From positions 310,001 through 374,000 of the forward strand of contig NZ_CANNFH010000005.1 of the NCBI RefSeq assembly GCF_947503875.1: a DNA stretch of 64,000 nt, read 5' to 3'. The notes under the pieces are model-generated. The model was not told the origin of the DNA and did no database searches. It saw nothing but the letters and a program-made list of their open reading frames with translations. Source of the stretch: an uncultured Polaribacter sp. Its GTDB lineage: Bacteria; Bacteroidota; Bacteroidia; Flavobacteriales; Flavobacteriaceae. This document shows positions 40,920 to 49,772 of the stretch, piece by piece (the first letter of the stretch is position 1; each line of letters starts with the position of its first letter). The position numbers and the translations under genes were made by a program.

Positions 40920-42437
40920 TTACAAAAGCGACTTTTGAGTCATTTCCTTTGGTTGCGCTACATTTAATAAATCTAAAATAGTTGGCGCAACATCTCCTAA
41001 AATACCGCTTTTTATCGACTTTATTTCTTCATCAATTAAAATAAAAGGTACAGGGTTTGTGGTGTGCGCTGTATGAGGTGAGCCATCTGAATTCATCATC
41101 GTTTCACAATTTCCGTGGTCTGCAATTAATAATGTAGAATAGCCGTTTTTTAAACCTGTTTCTATTACTGCTTTTGCACATTCATCTACTGTTTCACAGG
41201 CTTTAATAGCTGCTTCCATAATGCCTGTATGCCCAACCATATCTCCATTAGCAAAGTTTAAACATACAAAATCTGCTTCTCCTTTTTCTAAATCTTCACA
41301 CAAAGCATCTTTTAATTCGTAAGCAGACATTTCTGGTTTTAAATCGTAAGTTGCAACTTTTGGTGAGTTTCTTAAAATTCTAGATTCGCCTTTAAAAGGT
41401 GCTTCTTGTCCTCCAGAAAAGAAAAAAGTAACATGTGGATATTTTTCTGTTTCTGCAATTCTAATCTGTTTTTTACCAGCATTAGAAAGTACTTCGCCCA
41501 AAGTATTTTTAATATTATCATTATTATAAATCACATTAATTCCTTTAAAACTTTCGTCATATAAAGTAATAGTTGTGTAATATAAATCTAATTTTTTCAT
41601 CCCAAATTCTGGGAAATCGTTTTGAGACAAAGCATTGGTTAATTCTCTTCCTCTATCTGTTCTATAATTAAAAAATAGTACAACATCGCCTTCTTTTATT
41701 TGGGTTTTTGGGCTACCATCTGCATTTGTATTTATAATAGATTTATGAAATTCATCTGTAATTCCTTCTTCATAATTTGCATTCATTTCTGCAATAACAT
41801 CTGTAGTTTTTGTACCCACAGCATTTACCACACCATCATAGGCTTCTTTAACTCTTTCCCATCTATTGTCTCTATCCATGGCATAATAACGTCCTGTAAC
41901 AGAAGCTAATTCTCCTGTACTTTCTTTCATATATTCCTGGATATCGTTTATAAAAAATGTGCCAGATTTAGGGTCGCAATCTCTACCGTCTGTAAATGCA
42001 TGTAGGTAAACATTGTCTACAGCATTTTCTTTAGCAACATCTAAAATTCCCTTTAAATGATTAATGTGTGCATGTATGCCACCGTTAGAGACCAGGCCTA
42101 ATAAGTGTACATCTTTATTGTTTTCTTTAGCATATTTTAAAGTATCTAGTAATACTTTTTCTTTACCTAAAGTTTTATCTTCTACTGCTTTGTTAATTCT
42201 CGCTAAATTTTGATACACTATTCTACCAGCACCTAAATTCATATGGCCAACTTCAGAATTACCCATTTGACCTTCTGGTAAGCCAACATGTAAACCATCT
42301 GTTCTTAATTCTGCATTTGGATATTTATTATATAAGCTATTTATGTAAGGTGTTTTTGCATTGTATATTGCAGATACTTTTGGGTCTTGGGTTATGCCCC
42401 AACCATCTAAAATCATTAAGATTACTTTCTTGTCCAT
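40920..42437 (-). CDS. gpmI: 2,3-bisphosphoglycerate-independent phosphoglycerate mutase
   Basis: 505 residues, normal for iPGM. Visible motifs: LMILDGWGI (metal Asp), PEGQMGNSEVGHMNLGAGR (catalytic Ser in NSEVGH), FTDGRDC, and LIADHGNCETM (second metal site). The enzyme interconverts 3- and 2-phosphoglycerate in glycolysis and gluconeogenesis, with Mn2+. It is the first gene of a gpmI-thioredoxin lipoprotein-HAD unit, read towards lower coordinates, with 10-base gaps at most. Confidence 0.96.
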   Translation of the reverse strand: MDKKVILMILDGWGITQDPKVSAIYNAKTPYINSLYNKYPNAELRTDGLHVGLPEGQMGNSEVGHMNLGAGRIVYQNLARINKAVEDKTLGKEKVLLDTLKYAKENNKDVHLLGLVSNGGIHAHINHLKGILDVAKENAVDNVYLHAFTDGRDCDPKSGTFFINDIQEYMKESTGELASVTGRYYAMDRDNRWERVKEAYDGVVNAVGTKTTDVIAEMNANYEEGITDEFHKSIINTNADGSPKTQIKEGDVVLFFNYRTDRGRELTNALSQNDFPEFGMKKLDLYYTTITLYDESFKGINVIYNNDNIKNTLGEVLSNAGKKQIRIAETEKYPHVTFFFSGGQEAPFKGESRILRNSPKVATYDLKPEMSAYELKDALCEDLEKGEADFVCLNFANGDMVGHTGIMEAAIKACETVDECAKAVIETGLKNGYSTLLIADHGNCETMMNSDGSPHTAHTTNPVPFILIDEEIKSIKSGILGDVAPTILDLLNVAQPKEMTQKSLL

Positions 42438-42654
42438 TTTCTAAAATTAAGTGGTAAAAATAAGAAAGTTTTTTTGCTTTGTAATACTATTTTACGAAAC
42501 CGATAACGTTAAATTCAAAATGTTAAATAACAGTTAAAATAATTAATTTTTTGAAATGTTTTTTAAAAAAAGAAGTCTATATAAATAGTTAACAATTTAA
42601 AAATCAGATTACTCTATTTTATAATTATTTGAATTAATTTATTAAAGAGAGATT

Positions 42655-42684
42655 AAAGACTATTCTAGTTTTAGGATAGTCTTT
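42655..42684 (-). terminator. Terminator after the GHL10 gene
   Basis: AAAGACTAT (42655-42663) pairs with ATAGTCTTT (42676-42684), one base after the stop of the minus-strand GHL10 gene. The T-tail is better on the plus strand, but no plus-strand gene ends here. Confidence 0.5.
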
Positions 42685-42685
42685 T

Positions 42686-43759
42686 TTATTTCTTGTTTTT
42701 TAATGCTACTAAAACTTGCTTCTGCTCTTCAGTTAAATCGTCTGCAGTATAAATAGAAATACCTTTTGTACCACTTTCTTTCGCTAGTTTTATAGCTTTT
42801 TCTAAATCTTTAGCTTTTCTTAGGGCAGGAGAATACAAGCCAGCAATAACTGGAAAATTAACATCTGAAACACCTTGTTTTGCAGCAAAACCAATCCAAT
42901 TTATATTTTGTCGATAAAAATTTTGATATAACATTGGATAGGCAGCATCTAAATTCCAATCGTTCCAAGCTTGCCTAACCATTTGTCTAGACATTTCTGG
43001 GAAAGGAAAAACAGCCGCTGTTATTTTTTTGTTTTCAGCATGTGCAATTTCTGCAATTTCATTAACCAGATTAGTTATTGCGTTTAAACGATATTGTCTC
43101 CATTCTGTAGATAGTTCTGGATGTTTAAAATCTATTGGATCTTTACCAAATATTTTTTTAAAGCCTGCTCTTGCTATTGAATGGTAGCCATAATCATATT
43201 CTGGCATTTCAGTTTCTTGTACTAAATTATATTTTGGTTGCAAATCTGCACCCAGTATTACGTCTGGATATCTAACATAATCTAAATGTACAGATGCTAA
43301 ACCTTCTATTTTTAAAAGTTTTTTAGCATTATTAATTATATATTCCTTTGCTTTGGGATGAAAAGGGCTTAACCATTGGTAATAATCTACATAGGCTCTG
43401 TATTCTAAAGAATTTTTACCATTTCTATTTACAGCATACCAATTTGGGTGCTTTTGAGCAATTGTATCATTGGGCCTGTTTAAAGTCCATAACCAACCAT
43501 GAACTTTAATTTGTTTTTGATTTGCAAGAGGGATTATTTTTTTTAAAATTTCTGGAGGTGCTCCAACTAATATCTCACTTATACCCAAAGAATCATAGTA
43601 ACTTAATTTTTCTTTCCAGTTGTTTTCTTCAAAATTATTTCCAGCTCCAACCCAAGTGCTTATAATAAATTTCTTTGTTTTAGCTTCTGTGTCTTTTGAA
43701 TTGTTTTTACAAGAAATTATACATAGCATTAAGCAAAATAAACTAATATTTTTTATCAT
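42686..43759 (-). CDS. Lipoprotein glycoside hydrolase-like family 10 (GHL10) protein
   Basis: 357 residues. Lipoprotein signal (LMLCIISC, Cys16). The TIM-barrel GHL10 pattern (YngK-type) is seen: VHGWLWTLNRPND, LDYYQW-type YVDYYQWLSPFHPKAKEY, ASVHLDYVRYPDV (catalytic Asp candidate), HAENKKITAAVFPFPE and AAYPMLYQNFYRQ. The family is thought to hydrolyse glycans, possibly peptidoglycan-related, but the substrate is not established. It is anchored in the periplasm or at the outer surface. The CBM9-like lipoprotein gene is 13 bases upstream on the same strand. Confidence 0.82.
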   Translation of the reverse strand: MIKNISLFCLMLCIISCKNNSKDTEAKTKKFIISTWVGAGNNFEENNWKEKLSYYDSLGISEILVGAPPEILKKIIPLANQKQIKVHGWLWTLNRPNDTIAQKHPNWYAVNRNGKNSLEYRAYVDYYQWLSPFHPKAKEYIINNAKKLLKIEGLASVHLDYVRYPDVILGADLQPKYNLVQETEMPEYDYGYHSIARAGFKKIFGKDPIDFKHPELSTEWRQYRLNAITNLVNEIAEIAHAENKKITAAVFPFPEMSRQMVRQAWNDWNLDAAYPMLYQNFYRQNINWIGFAAKQGVSDVNFPVIAGLYSPALRKAKDLEKAIKLAKESGTKGISIYTADDLTEEQKQVLVALKNKK

Positions 43760-43772
43760 AATTTTAAATTTA

Positions 43773-44858
43773 TTACTGGTCTTTTTTTAAAAAACCGCTT
43801 TCGTTAATTGTATATGTTGAATTTTCTGTAGTAACTTTTAAATTAAAACCAGAAAAGGTTTTTAAAAAGGTTACGTTAATAATCTTGTTTTCAATTTTAA
43901 TTGGCTCAAAAACAGTTATTGTGCCAACTTTTTTGTTTTTTAGATACTGTAAATCTTTATATAAAATACTTCTAAAAAGGGTGTAAATAATTTGTTCTGT
44001 AAGTACATCTGTTTTGTGTTTAAATTGTATTGCATTTTTGGGTGTATTTTTAGAAAATTGAATATAACCCCATTTTTCTGGTAAATGCATGTTAATTTCG
44101 CCTTGGTTAGACCAAACCCAATTATATTCTGGTAGGTATTTATTGTCGCGTTTTTTTCTTGCATATGTGTTATTTATCAAATCAAAATCCCAATTAACGC
44201 GAGAAAAGTTAATACGCCATTGTTCTCCATCTTTAATTTTTGCTCTAGGTAAGTTTTTTAGCGCTACAAAAGATTTTAACGGAATTGCCATTTCTACAGA
44301 CCAAAATGTGTCTATATCTTTAGCATTATTTAAAGTTCCTTCAATAAAAACTTTTGCTTTTAATTCTTCTAAATTCCACTCATTTTTGGGTTTACCTCCT
44401 AAAGAATAGGGTTTGTCTAAAAGTAAGTCCCAAACAGTTTCTAAGGCATTAATTTCTATTTCACCATAATTGTAAACATCATTAGATGGATTTATAAATA
44501 CTTCAAAATCATTATTCAAAAAAATAACTTGGTCTCTTTCTGTAATATCTGCCCAAATGTGTTCTTCAAATAATTTGGCATAAATGTATAAATACTCATC
44601 ATCCCAAAGCATTTTAACTTTGGTAACTTGCTTAGGTGTTTTTATGCCTTCTATATCTATAAAATTAGAGGTGTATTTTGTGTTTTTCCAAATATCTTCG
44701 TCATCTATACCATCAATAGTAAGTGGTTTGTCTGTTTTATAAACAACGTATGTTTTTGGTGTTACGAGATCTTTAAAAAAACTTGTTTCTAAATTTAAGC
44801 TTTGTTTTTTACAGGAAAATAGAATTGTAAAAAAAATCAAAAAATAACTTTTTTTCAT
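43773..44858 (-). CDS. CBM9-like carbohydrate-binding lipoprotein
   Basis: 361 residues with a lipoprotein signal (FFTILFSC, Cys16). The CBM9-like domain (about 45-260) is recognisable by PLTIDGIDDEDIWKNTKY, VKMLWDDEYLYIYAKLFEEHIWA and DDFEVFINP-like NNDFEVFINPSNDVYNYGEIEINA. CBM9-like folds bind sugars or form parts of larger surface enzymes. Gene order puts it first in an operon with the GHL10 lipoprotein, so the two probably act on the same glycan. Confidence 0.85.
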   Translation of the reverse strand: MKKSYFLIFFTILFSCKKQSLNLETSFFKDLVTPKTYVVYKTDKPLTIDGIDDEDIWKNTKYTSNFIDIEGIKTPKQVTKVKMLWDDEYLYIYAKLFEEHIWADITERDQVIFLNNDFEVFINPSNDVYNYGEIEINALETVWDLLLDKPYSLGGKPKNEWNLEELKAKVFIEGTLNNAKDIDTFWSVEMAIPLKSFVALKNLPRAKIKDGEQWRINFSRVNWDFDLINNTYARKKRDNKYLPEYNWVWSNQGEINMHLPEKWGYIQFSKNTPKNAIQFKHKTDVLTEQIIYTLFRSILYKDLQYLKNKKVGTITVFEPIKIENKIINVTFLKTFSGFNLKVTTENSTYTINESGFLKKDQ

Positions 44859-44928
44859 TTTTAGTGTAATTGATGGCTAAGATAAAAAATAGCTTTTTAT
44901 TATTTTAAATATTAACTATTAAAATGCG

Positions 44929-44936
44929 TATTTTTG
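44929..44936 (+). promoter_or_regulatory. -7 promoter element TATTTTTG of the hydroxylase gene
   Basis: An exact TAnnTTTG match 21 bases before the ATG at 44958. Confidence 0.5.
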
Positions 44937-44957
44937 TAAGAATAATTCAATAATATT

Positions 44958-46700
44958 ATGGAAACACACTTCGAATTGAATAATGTCACAAAAAAGTTGC
45001 CAAAACACCTGCATAAATTTGTTGTAAAACAACCTTACAACGAATATACAGCACAAAACCAAGCTGTTTGGCGTTACGTAATGAGAATGAATGTGGATTA
45101 TTTAAGTAAAGTTGCACATAAATCTTATTTAGAAGGACTTTCAAAAACAGGTATTTCTGTTGAAGAAATTCCACATATGGAAGGCATGAACCGAATTTTA
45201 AAAGACATTGGTTGGGCAGCAGTTTCTGTAGATGGTTTTATTCCACCAAATGCTTTTATGGAATTTCAGGCGTATAATGTTTTGGTAATTGCATCTGATA
45301 TGCGTACTATAAATCATATAGAATATACGCCAGCGCCAGATATTATTCATGAAGCTGCAGGCCATGCACCAATTATTGCAAACCCAGAATATGCTGAATA
45401 TTTAAGACGTTTTGGAGAAATTGGAAGCAAAGCAATATCTTCTGCAACAGATTACGAAATGTATGAAGCGATCAGGCTTTTATCAATCTTAAAAGAAAAC
45501 CCAAATTCTTCTGAAGAAGAAATACAAAAAGCACAAGAAGCAGTAGAGTTTCTGCAAAATAATATGGGCGAATTGTCTGAAATGGCACAAATAAGAAACT
45601 TGCATTGGTGGACTGTAGAATACGGTTTAATTGGCACTTTAGAACAACCTAAAATTTACGGTGCAGGTTTACTTTCATCTATAGGAGAAAGTGCTTGGTG
45701 TTTAAAGGATAAAGTAAAAAAAGTACCTTACTCTATAGAAGCAGCCACAGTAAATTTTGATATTACAAAACCACAACCACAATTATTTGTAACTCCAGAT
45801 TTTGCACATTTAAGTTTGGTTTTAGAGCAGTTTGCCAATAAAATGGCCATAAGAAAAGGAGGCTTAAAAGGCATACAAAAGTTGATAAATTCTAAAAATT
45901 TAGGAACTATAGAATTAAGTACTGGAATTCAAATTTCTGGTGTTTTTACTAATGTGATTTCAGATGAAAATAATAAACCTATTTATTTTCAGACAACAGG
46001 CGAAACTGCATTGGCAAATAGAGATAAAGAATTAATAGGCCATGGTGTAGAAACTCATAAAAATGGTTTTGGAAGTCCAATTGGTAAGTTAAAAGGCATA
46101 AATATTGCTATAGAAAACATGAGTCCTAGAGATTTAGAAGCTTACCAAATTTACGAAGGAAAAACAATTTGTTTAGAGTTTGAAGGAGGCGTTAAAGTAG
46201 AAGGAGATGTAATTACAGGTACTAGAGATTTAAGAGGTAAAATTTTATTAATTACTTTTAAAAATTGTACCGTTTCTTATGGCACAGAAATATTATTTAA
46301 ACCAGAATGGGGTGTTTTTGATATGGCAGTTGGTAAAGAAGTAGTTTCTGCGTATTCTAATGCTGCAGATGTAAATTCTTTTTTAGATAAAAGTGAAGTT
46401 TCTAAAACAAAAACGCATAAAATTAAATATTCGGAAAAAGAGAAAGTTCTCTATAATTTATATGACCAAACTAGGCAATTAAGAGAAAGTAATATAGTAG
46501 TAGAAAAAAAACTAGAAAACGTTTTTAATCAATTAACAACAACATTTCCAAAAGATTGGTTGTTAACTTTAGAATTATATGAATTGGCCAAAAAATATAA
46601 TTTTTCCCTTAAAAATGATATATTACAACACTTAGAAATTTTAAAAAGTAATAAAAGTTACACAAAATTAATTGAAAATGGATTAGCTTTGTGTAATTAA
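44958..46700 (+). CDS. Aromatic amino acid hydroxylase (phenylalanine 4-monooxygenase type), long form
   Basis: 580 residues, about twice the size of short bacterial phenylalanine hydroxylases (about 260-300). The catalytic domain is N-terminal: YTAQNQAVWRYVMRMN, then PDIIHEAAGHAPIIA with iron ligands His131 and His136, and a Glu at 167-170 in YEMYEAIRL. Residues from about 290 on are an additional part with beta segments (GTIELSTGIQISGVFTNV ... GKTICLEFEGGVKVEGDVITGTRDL ... GTEILFKPEWGVFDM) and a helical end; I do not recognise its family. The enzyme uses a pterin and O2 to make tyrosine from phenylalanine. The rhodanese gene follows after 14 bases. Confidence 0.92.
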   Translation: METHFELNNVTKKLPKHLHKFVVKQPYNEYTAQNQAVWRYVMRMNVDYLSKVAHKSYLEGLSKTGISVEEIPHMEGMNRILKDIGWAAVSVDGFIPPNAFMEFQAYNVLVIASDMRTINHIEYTPAPDIIHEAAGHAPIIANPEYAEYLRRFGEIGSKAISSATDYEMYEAIRLLSILKENPNSSEEEIQKAQEAVEFLQNNMGELSEMAQIRNLHWWTVEYGLIGTLEQPKIYGAGLLSSIGESAWCLKDKVKKVPYSIEAATVNFDITKPQPQLFVTPDFAHLSLVLEQFANKMAIRKGGLKGIQKLINSKNLGTIELSTGIQISGVFTNVISDENNKPIYFQTTGETALANRDKELIGHGVETHKNGFGSPIGKLKGINIAIENMSPRDLEAYQIYEGKTICLEFEGGVKVEGDVITGTRDLRGKILLITFKNCTVSYGTEILFKPEWGVFDMAVGKEVVSAYSNAADVNSFLDKSEVSKTKTHKIKYSEKEKVLYNLYDQTRQLRESNIVVEKKLENVFNQLTTTFPKDWLLTLELYELAKKYNFSLKNDILQHLEILKSNKSYTKLIENGLALCN

Positions 46701-46714
46701 CAAAACAATATAGC

Positions 46715-47026
46715 ATGGGTTTATTTAGCATGTTTAAAAGAAAAAATATGAGTGTAGAGATAAAAGAATTTTTAGCAAAAGATGCCGTAATTTTAGATGT
46801 AAGAACTTTAGAAGAATGGAATGAAGGGCATATAGAAAATTCAAAACATATAGTTTTAAATACAATACCAACAGAGTTGGAACAAATAAAAGCTTGGAAC
46901 AAGCCTGTAATTGCCGTTTGTAGAAGTGGCGCAAGAAGCGGACAAGCAACACAGTTTTTAAACCAAAATGGAGTAGAGGCTATAAATGGTGGACCTTGGG
47001 GAGATGTTGCCGCAGTTTTAGATTAG
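46715..47026 (+). CDS. Single-domain rhodanese
   Basis: 103 residues. The rhodanese fold is complete: DAVILDVRTLEEWNEGHIENSKHI (CH2A-type motif) and the active loop AVCRSGARSGQAT with Cys69 (CRSGARS). Such proteins transfer sulfane sulfur or carry persulfide. Two later in-frame ATGs (46730 and 46748) are possible starts, but 46715 gives a normal gap after the hydroxylase gene (14 bases). Probably co-transcribed with it; no pathway link is obvious. Confidence 0.88.
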   Translation: MGLFSMFKRKNMSVEIKEFLAKDAVILDVRTLEEWNEGHIENSKHIVLNTIPTELEQIKAWNKPVIAVCRSGARSGQATQFLNQNGVEAINGGPWGDVAAVLD

Positions 47027-47128
47027 CATTAATTTCTGAAATATTTTCTTTAACAAGTTACGTTTAATTCAGAATTAAATTTTGAGGTTTAGTAGTAATT
47101 TCAATTGAAAATAAAGTAACCTATAAAA

Positions 47129-47168
47129 AAGCGCATTACTTTCTATATTGATTAGAAATAATGCGCTT
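47129..47168. terminator. Shared bidirectional terminator
   Basis: AAGCGCATTA (47129-47138) pairs with TAATGCGCTT (47159-47168), with further pairing inside the stem (TTTCTA/TTAGAAA). It serves the rhodanese gene (+) and overlaps the stop of the GSCFA gene (-). Confidence 0.75.
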
Positions 47169-48135
47169 ATTTTTCGTTTAAATGAAAATCTATAGTGGGC
47201 ATTTCTTGTTCTAATTCTAAGATTTTGGCTTTTAAATGTTTTAAAAACTTTTGGTGTTGTTCAGAATTTGGGTTAAAAGGTTTGTGTATAAGTCCTTTTT
47301 GAATAGTATCTACTTTTAGCATTGTTTTTTCTGCTGAAGTTGTAACCCAAGTAGCAACAAATTTTTCCCAAATATAATTGATAGCAACCTTATTTGGGTG
47401 AAGCATATCTTCTTTATAAAAACGATAATCACGCAATTCGTCCATCATAATTTCATAAGACGGAAAATAAAAAACATTTTTTGTTACTGTATTTATTGTT
47501 TTATGAATTCCGCTTATTAAATGAGATTTACTTAAGGTGTTCTCTATAAAACCATCTTTTAAATGACGAATAGGAGAAACCGTAAAAATTACATTTATAT
47601 CTTTATTTATACTTTTTAAAAGTGAAATTATTTTTTGTAGACTAGTGGTAACTTCTTCAATAGAAAGCAATTCTTTAGTAAAGTTTTTTTGTGGTATTTT
47701 ATGGCAGTTGGCAACTAATTGTTTAGATTCTAAAAAGCGATATACCCAAGCAGTGCCTAAAGTTATTACAACATGCGATGTTGTAGTTAATTCCTTAAAT
47801 GTATCTGCTAATATTAAATTCAGGTTTTTTGAAAGTTCAGTTTTATCGCTATTGCGAAAGCTAGAGTGCGCATTAAAAGAATGCCAAAACTCATTACTAA
47901 AAACAAGCTCACTTTCCTTTGTTTCTGTTTTACTTATAGCTTTGGTAATAAAAGTTTCTATAGCCTTTGGATGAAACAATATACCAAACGGATTTATGGT
48001 GGTATCAAACTTATAATAGTGTAACTTACTCCCTATATTTTCAGAAAAACAAGATCCTAACAGTAAAATTTTAGACTGGTAACTAATTTGTTTTTCAGTC
48101 TGTTTTTTTAGGGTTAATTGTGTTTGAAGTTTCAT
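47167..48135 (-). CDS. GSCFA domain protein
   Basis: 322 residues. It has the family-naming motif ILLLGSCFSENIGSKL near the N-terminus and blocks typical of the GSCFA/SGNH-like fold: TLGTAWVYRF, NVIFTVSPIRHLKDG and DMLHPNKVAINYIWEKF (Asp-x-x-His). The SGNH-type hydrolase triad (Ser, Asp, His) appears intact, but the substrate is not known. There is no signal peptide, so it is probably cytoplasmic. Single gene. Confidence 0.85.
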   Translation of the reverse strand: MKLQTQLTLKKQTEKQISYQSKILLLGSCFSENIGSKLHYYKFDTTINPFGILFHPKAIETFITKAISKTETKESELVFSNEFWHSFNAHSSFRNSDKTELSKNLNLILADTFKELTTTSHVVITLGTAWVYRFLESKQLVANCHKIPQKNFTKELLSIEEVTTSLQKIISLLKSINKDINVIFTVSPIRHLKDGFIENTLSKSHLISGIHKTINTVTKNVFYFPSYEIMMDELRDYRFYKEDMLHPNKVAINYIWEKFVATWVTTSAEKTMLKVDTIQKGLIHKPFNPNSEQHQKFLKHLKAKILELEQEMPTIDFHLNEK

Positions 48136-48193
48136 CTTTTATTTTTTCGCTTAAGCGAAAGTAAGTAAAGGTTTTTGGAGCACCTTAAAATAT

Positions 48194-49771
48194 TTAATAT
48201 TTTAAAAACTTTTTAGTTTTAGAAACTCCTTTAGACTGGTAATGTACAAAGTAATTACCTTTTGCTAGATTACCCACATTTACAGTAACATTTTGTTGGT
48301 TAAAGGAATATTTTTTGTTGGTAACATGTTTTACTACAGCGCCAATACTATTGTAAATAGTAATGTTTACAGCGTTATTATTACCTAAAAACTCAATATT
48401 TAATGTGGTAGTTACAGGGTTAGGGTACACCTTTAAATTAAATTCTTCCTTTAAAAAACGCTCTGTAGAAAGTGCGGCAGAACAACCAGATTTAAATAGT
48501 GGTAAAGCTTCAAAATTATTAAATAATACATTAGTAGCTTCTTGTTTTGTTGCGCCTAACCAATCTGTTAAAATAGTGCTGTAAATATTTCTGAAATCAA
48601 ACTGCATTTGCACACCTTCTTTTTCACCTACAGCTGTATCAATTTCTGGGGCATCACCTAAAATACTATTGTTTGCACAATTGCCAAACATAAATAGTGG
48701 TGCTGCACTACCATGATCTGTGCCAAGACCTCCATTAGAACGAATTCTTCTACCAAACTCAGAATACGTCATGCCAATTACTTTTTTATCAATATTTAGC
48801 AATTCTAAATCTTCTTGAAAAGCGGCAATTGCATCTGACAATTCTTCTAGTAAAACAGCCTGTCTTCCTGTACTTCTTTCTCCTTCTACAATTTGATTGT
48901 CATGTGTATCAAAACCACCAATTTGTACTACAAAAACTTTAGTTTTTATGCCTCCAGAAATTAATTTGGCAACATTTTTTAATTTTTCAGATAAGTCTGT
49001 ACTCTTATATTTGTCAGATAAATTATTGCCAGAATCAGCTGCTTTTTTTATAATATTAGCGTACGCATTGGTTTGTGCAATAGTACTGTTTACAAAACTT
49101 AATGCGCTACCATAGCAATTGTCTGGTATATTTCCTGTGTTTGCAGCTAAAGCTGTGCCTGGGTTTTGTGGGTCTTCTAAAGCCATAGAAAAATTGGCTT
49201 GTGTTCCTTGGCAAGTTTCAGAAACAATTCTACCTATGGTAATTGCAAAAGGATCAGTTGCATTTTCATTCGGATAATTTTCTGGAAAAGTAGAATTATT
49301 TTCTTCAAAAAAACGTCCAATCCAGCCTGTAGAAATCAAATCATCTGCATCAGAGGCAGAATTCCAAATATCTGATGATCTAAAATGAGATCTATTTTGA
49401 TTTGGGTAACCTACATTTTGTACAATTGCCAATTTTTCTTCGTTCCAAACTTTTTGCAAACCTGCCATAGCAGGATGAAATTTAGTAGTACTATTTACTG
49501 ACAATAAATCTGTTTCAGGTATAATTATATTAGAGCGCACGCTTTGTAAATTATCATACTGATTCAAGTCAAAAACAGTATTTAAACCATCATTACCACC
49601 CTGTAATTGAATTAAAACTAATACATTTTCATTATCTGTTGTAAATTGATATTCCTTAGGTTTGTTATTTGCATATAATGGAAAACCACTTAAAGCGAAA
49701 GGTAAAGATGCAGAAGCAACAGAAGTTAGTTTTATAAAATCTCTTCTATTTAAAGTTTTTCTCTTTTTCAT
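48194..49771 (-). CDS. DUF1501 protein with Tat signal and T9SS type A domain
   Basis: 525 residues. The N-terminus MKKRKTLNRRDFIKLTSVAS carries a twin-arginine motif (NRRDFIK) before a hydrophobic stretch, so the protein should be exported folded by Tat. The body (VLVLIQLQGGNDGLNT ... GMTYSEFGRRIRSNGGLGTDHGSAAP) is DUF1501, an alkaline-phosphatase-superfamily fold family. Residues about 445-525 (LKVYPNPVTTTLNIEF ... GNYFVHYQSKG ... KKFLKY) form a T9SS type A sorting domain. The DUF1800 gene lies 1 base upstream on the same strand. The pair is conserved in Bacteroidota and Planctomycetota; its activity is unknown. Confidence 0.9.
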   Translation of the reverse strand: MKKRKTLNRRDFIKLTSVASASLPFALSGFPLYANNKPKEYQFTTDNENVLVLIQLQGGNDGLNTVFDLNQYDNLQSVRSNIIIPETDLLSVNSTTKFHPAMAGLQKVWNEEKLAIVQNVGYPNQNRSHFRSSDIWNSASDADDLISTGWIGRFFEENNSTFPENYPNENATDPFAITIGRIVSETCQGTQANFSMALEDPQNPGTALAANTGNIPDNCYGSALSFVNSTIAQTNAYANIIKKAADSGNNLSDKYKSTDLSEKLKNVAKLISGGIKTKVFVVQIGGFDTHDNQIVEGERSTGRQAVLLEELSDAIAAFQEDLELLNIDKKVIGMTYSEFGRRIRSNGGLGTDHGSAAPLFMFGNCANNSILGDAPEIDTAVGEKEGVQMQFDFRNIYSTILTDWLGATKQEATNVLFNNFEALPLFKSGCSAALSTERFLKEEFNLKVYPNPVTTTLNIEFLGNNNAVNITIYNSIGAVVKHVTNKKYSFNQQNVTVNVGNLAKGNYFVHYQSKGVSKTKKFLKY

Positions 49772-49772
49772 A

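Noticed and set aside
42490..42512. LacI-type operator (ACCGATAACGTT) in the gpmI upstream region
   Set aside because: The word is not a proper palindrome and no LacI-family gene or sugar locus is in the window.
42438..42685. Plus-strand small RNA ending at the 42655-42684 hairpin
   Set aside because: The T-tail suits the plus strand but no -7 box or other support was found in the gap; the hairpin sits one base after a minus-strand stop and is better read as that gene's terminator.
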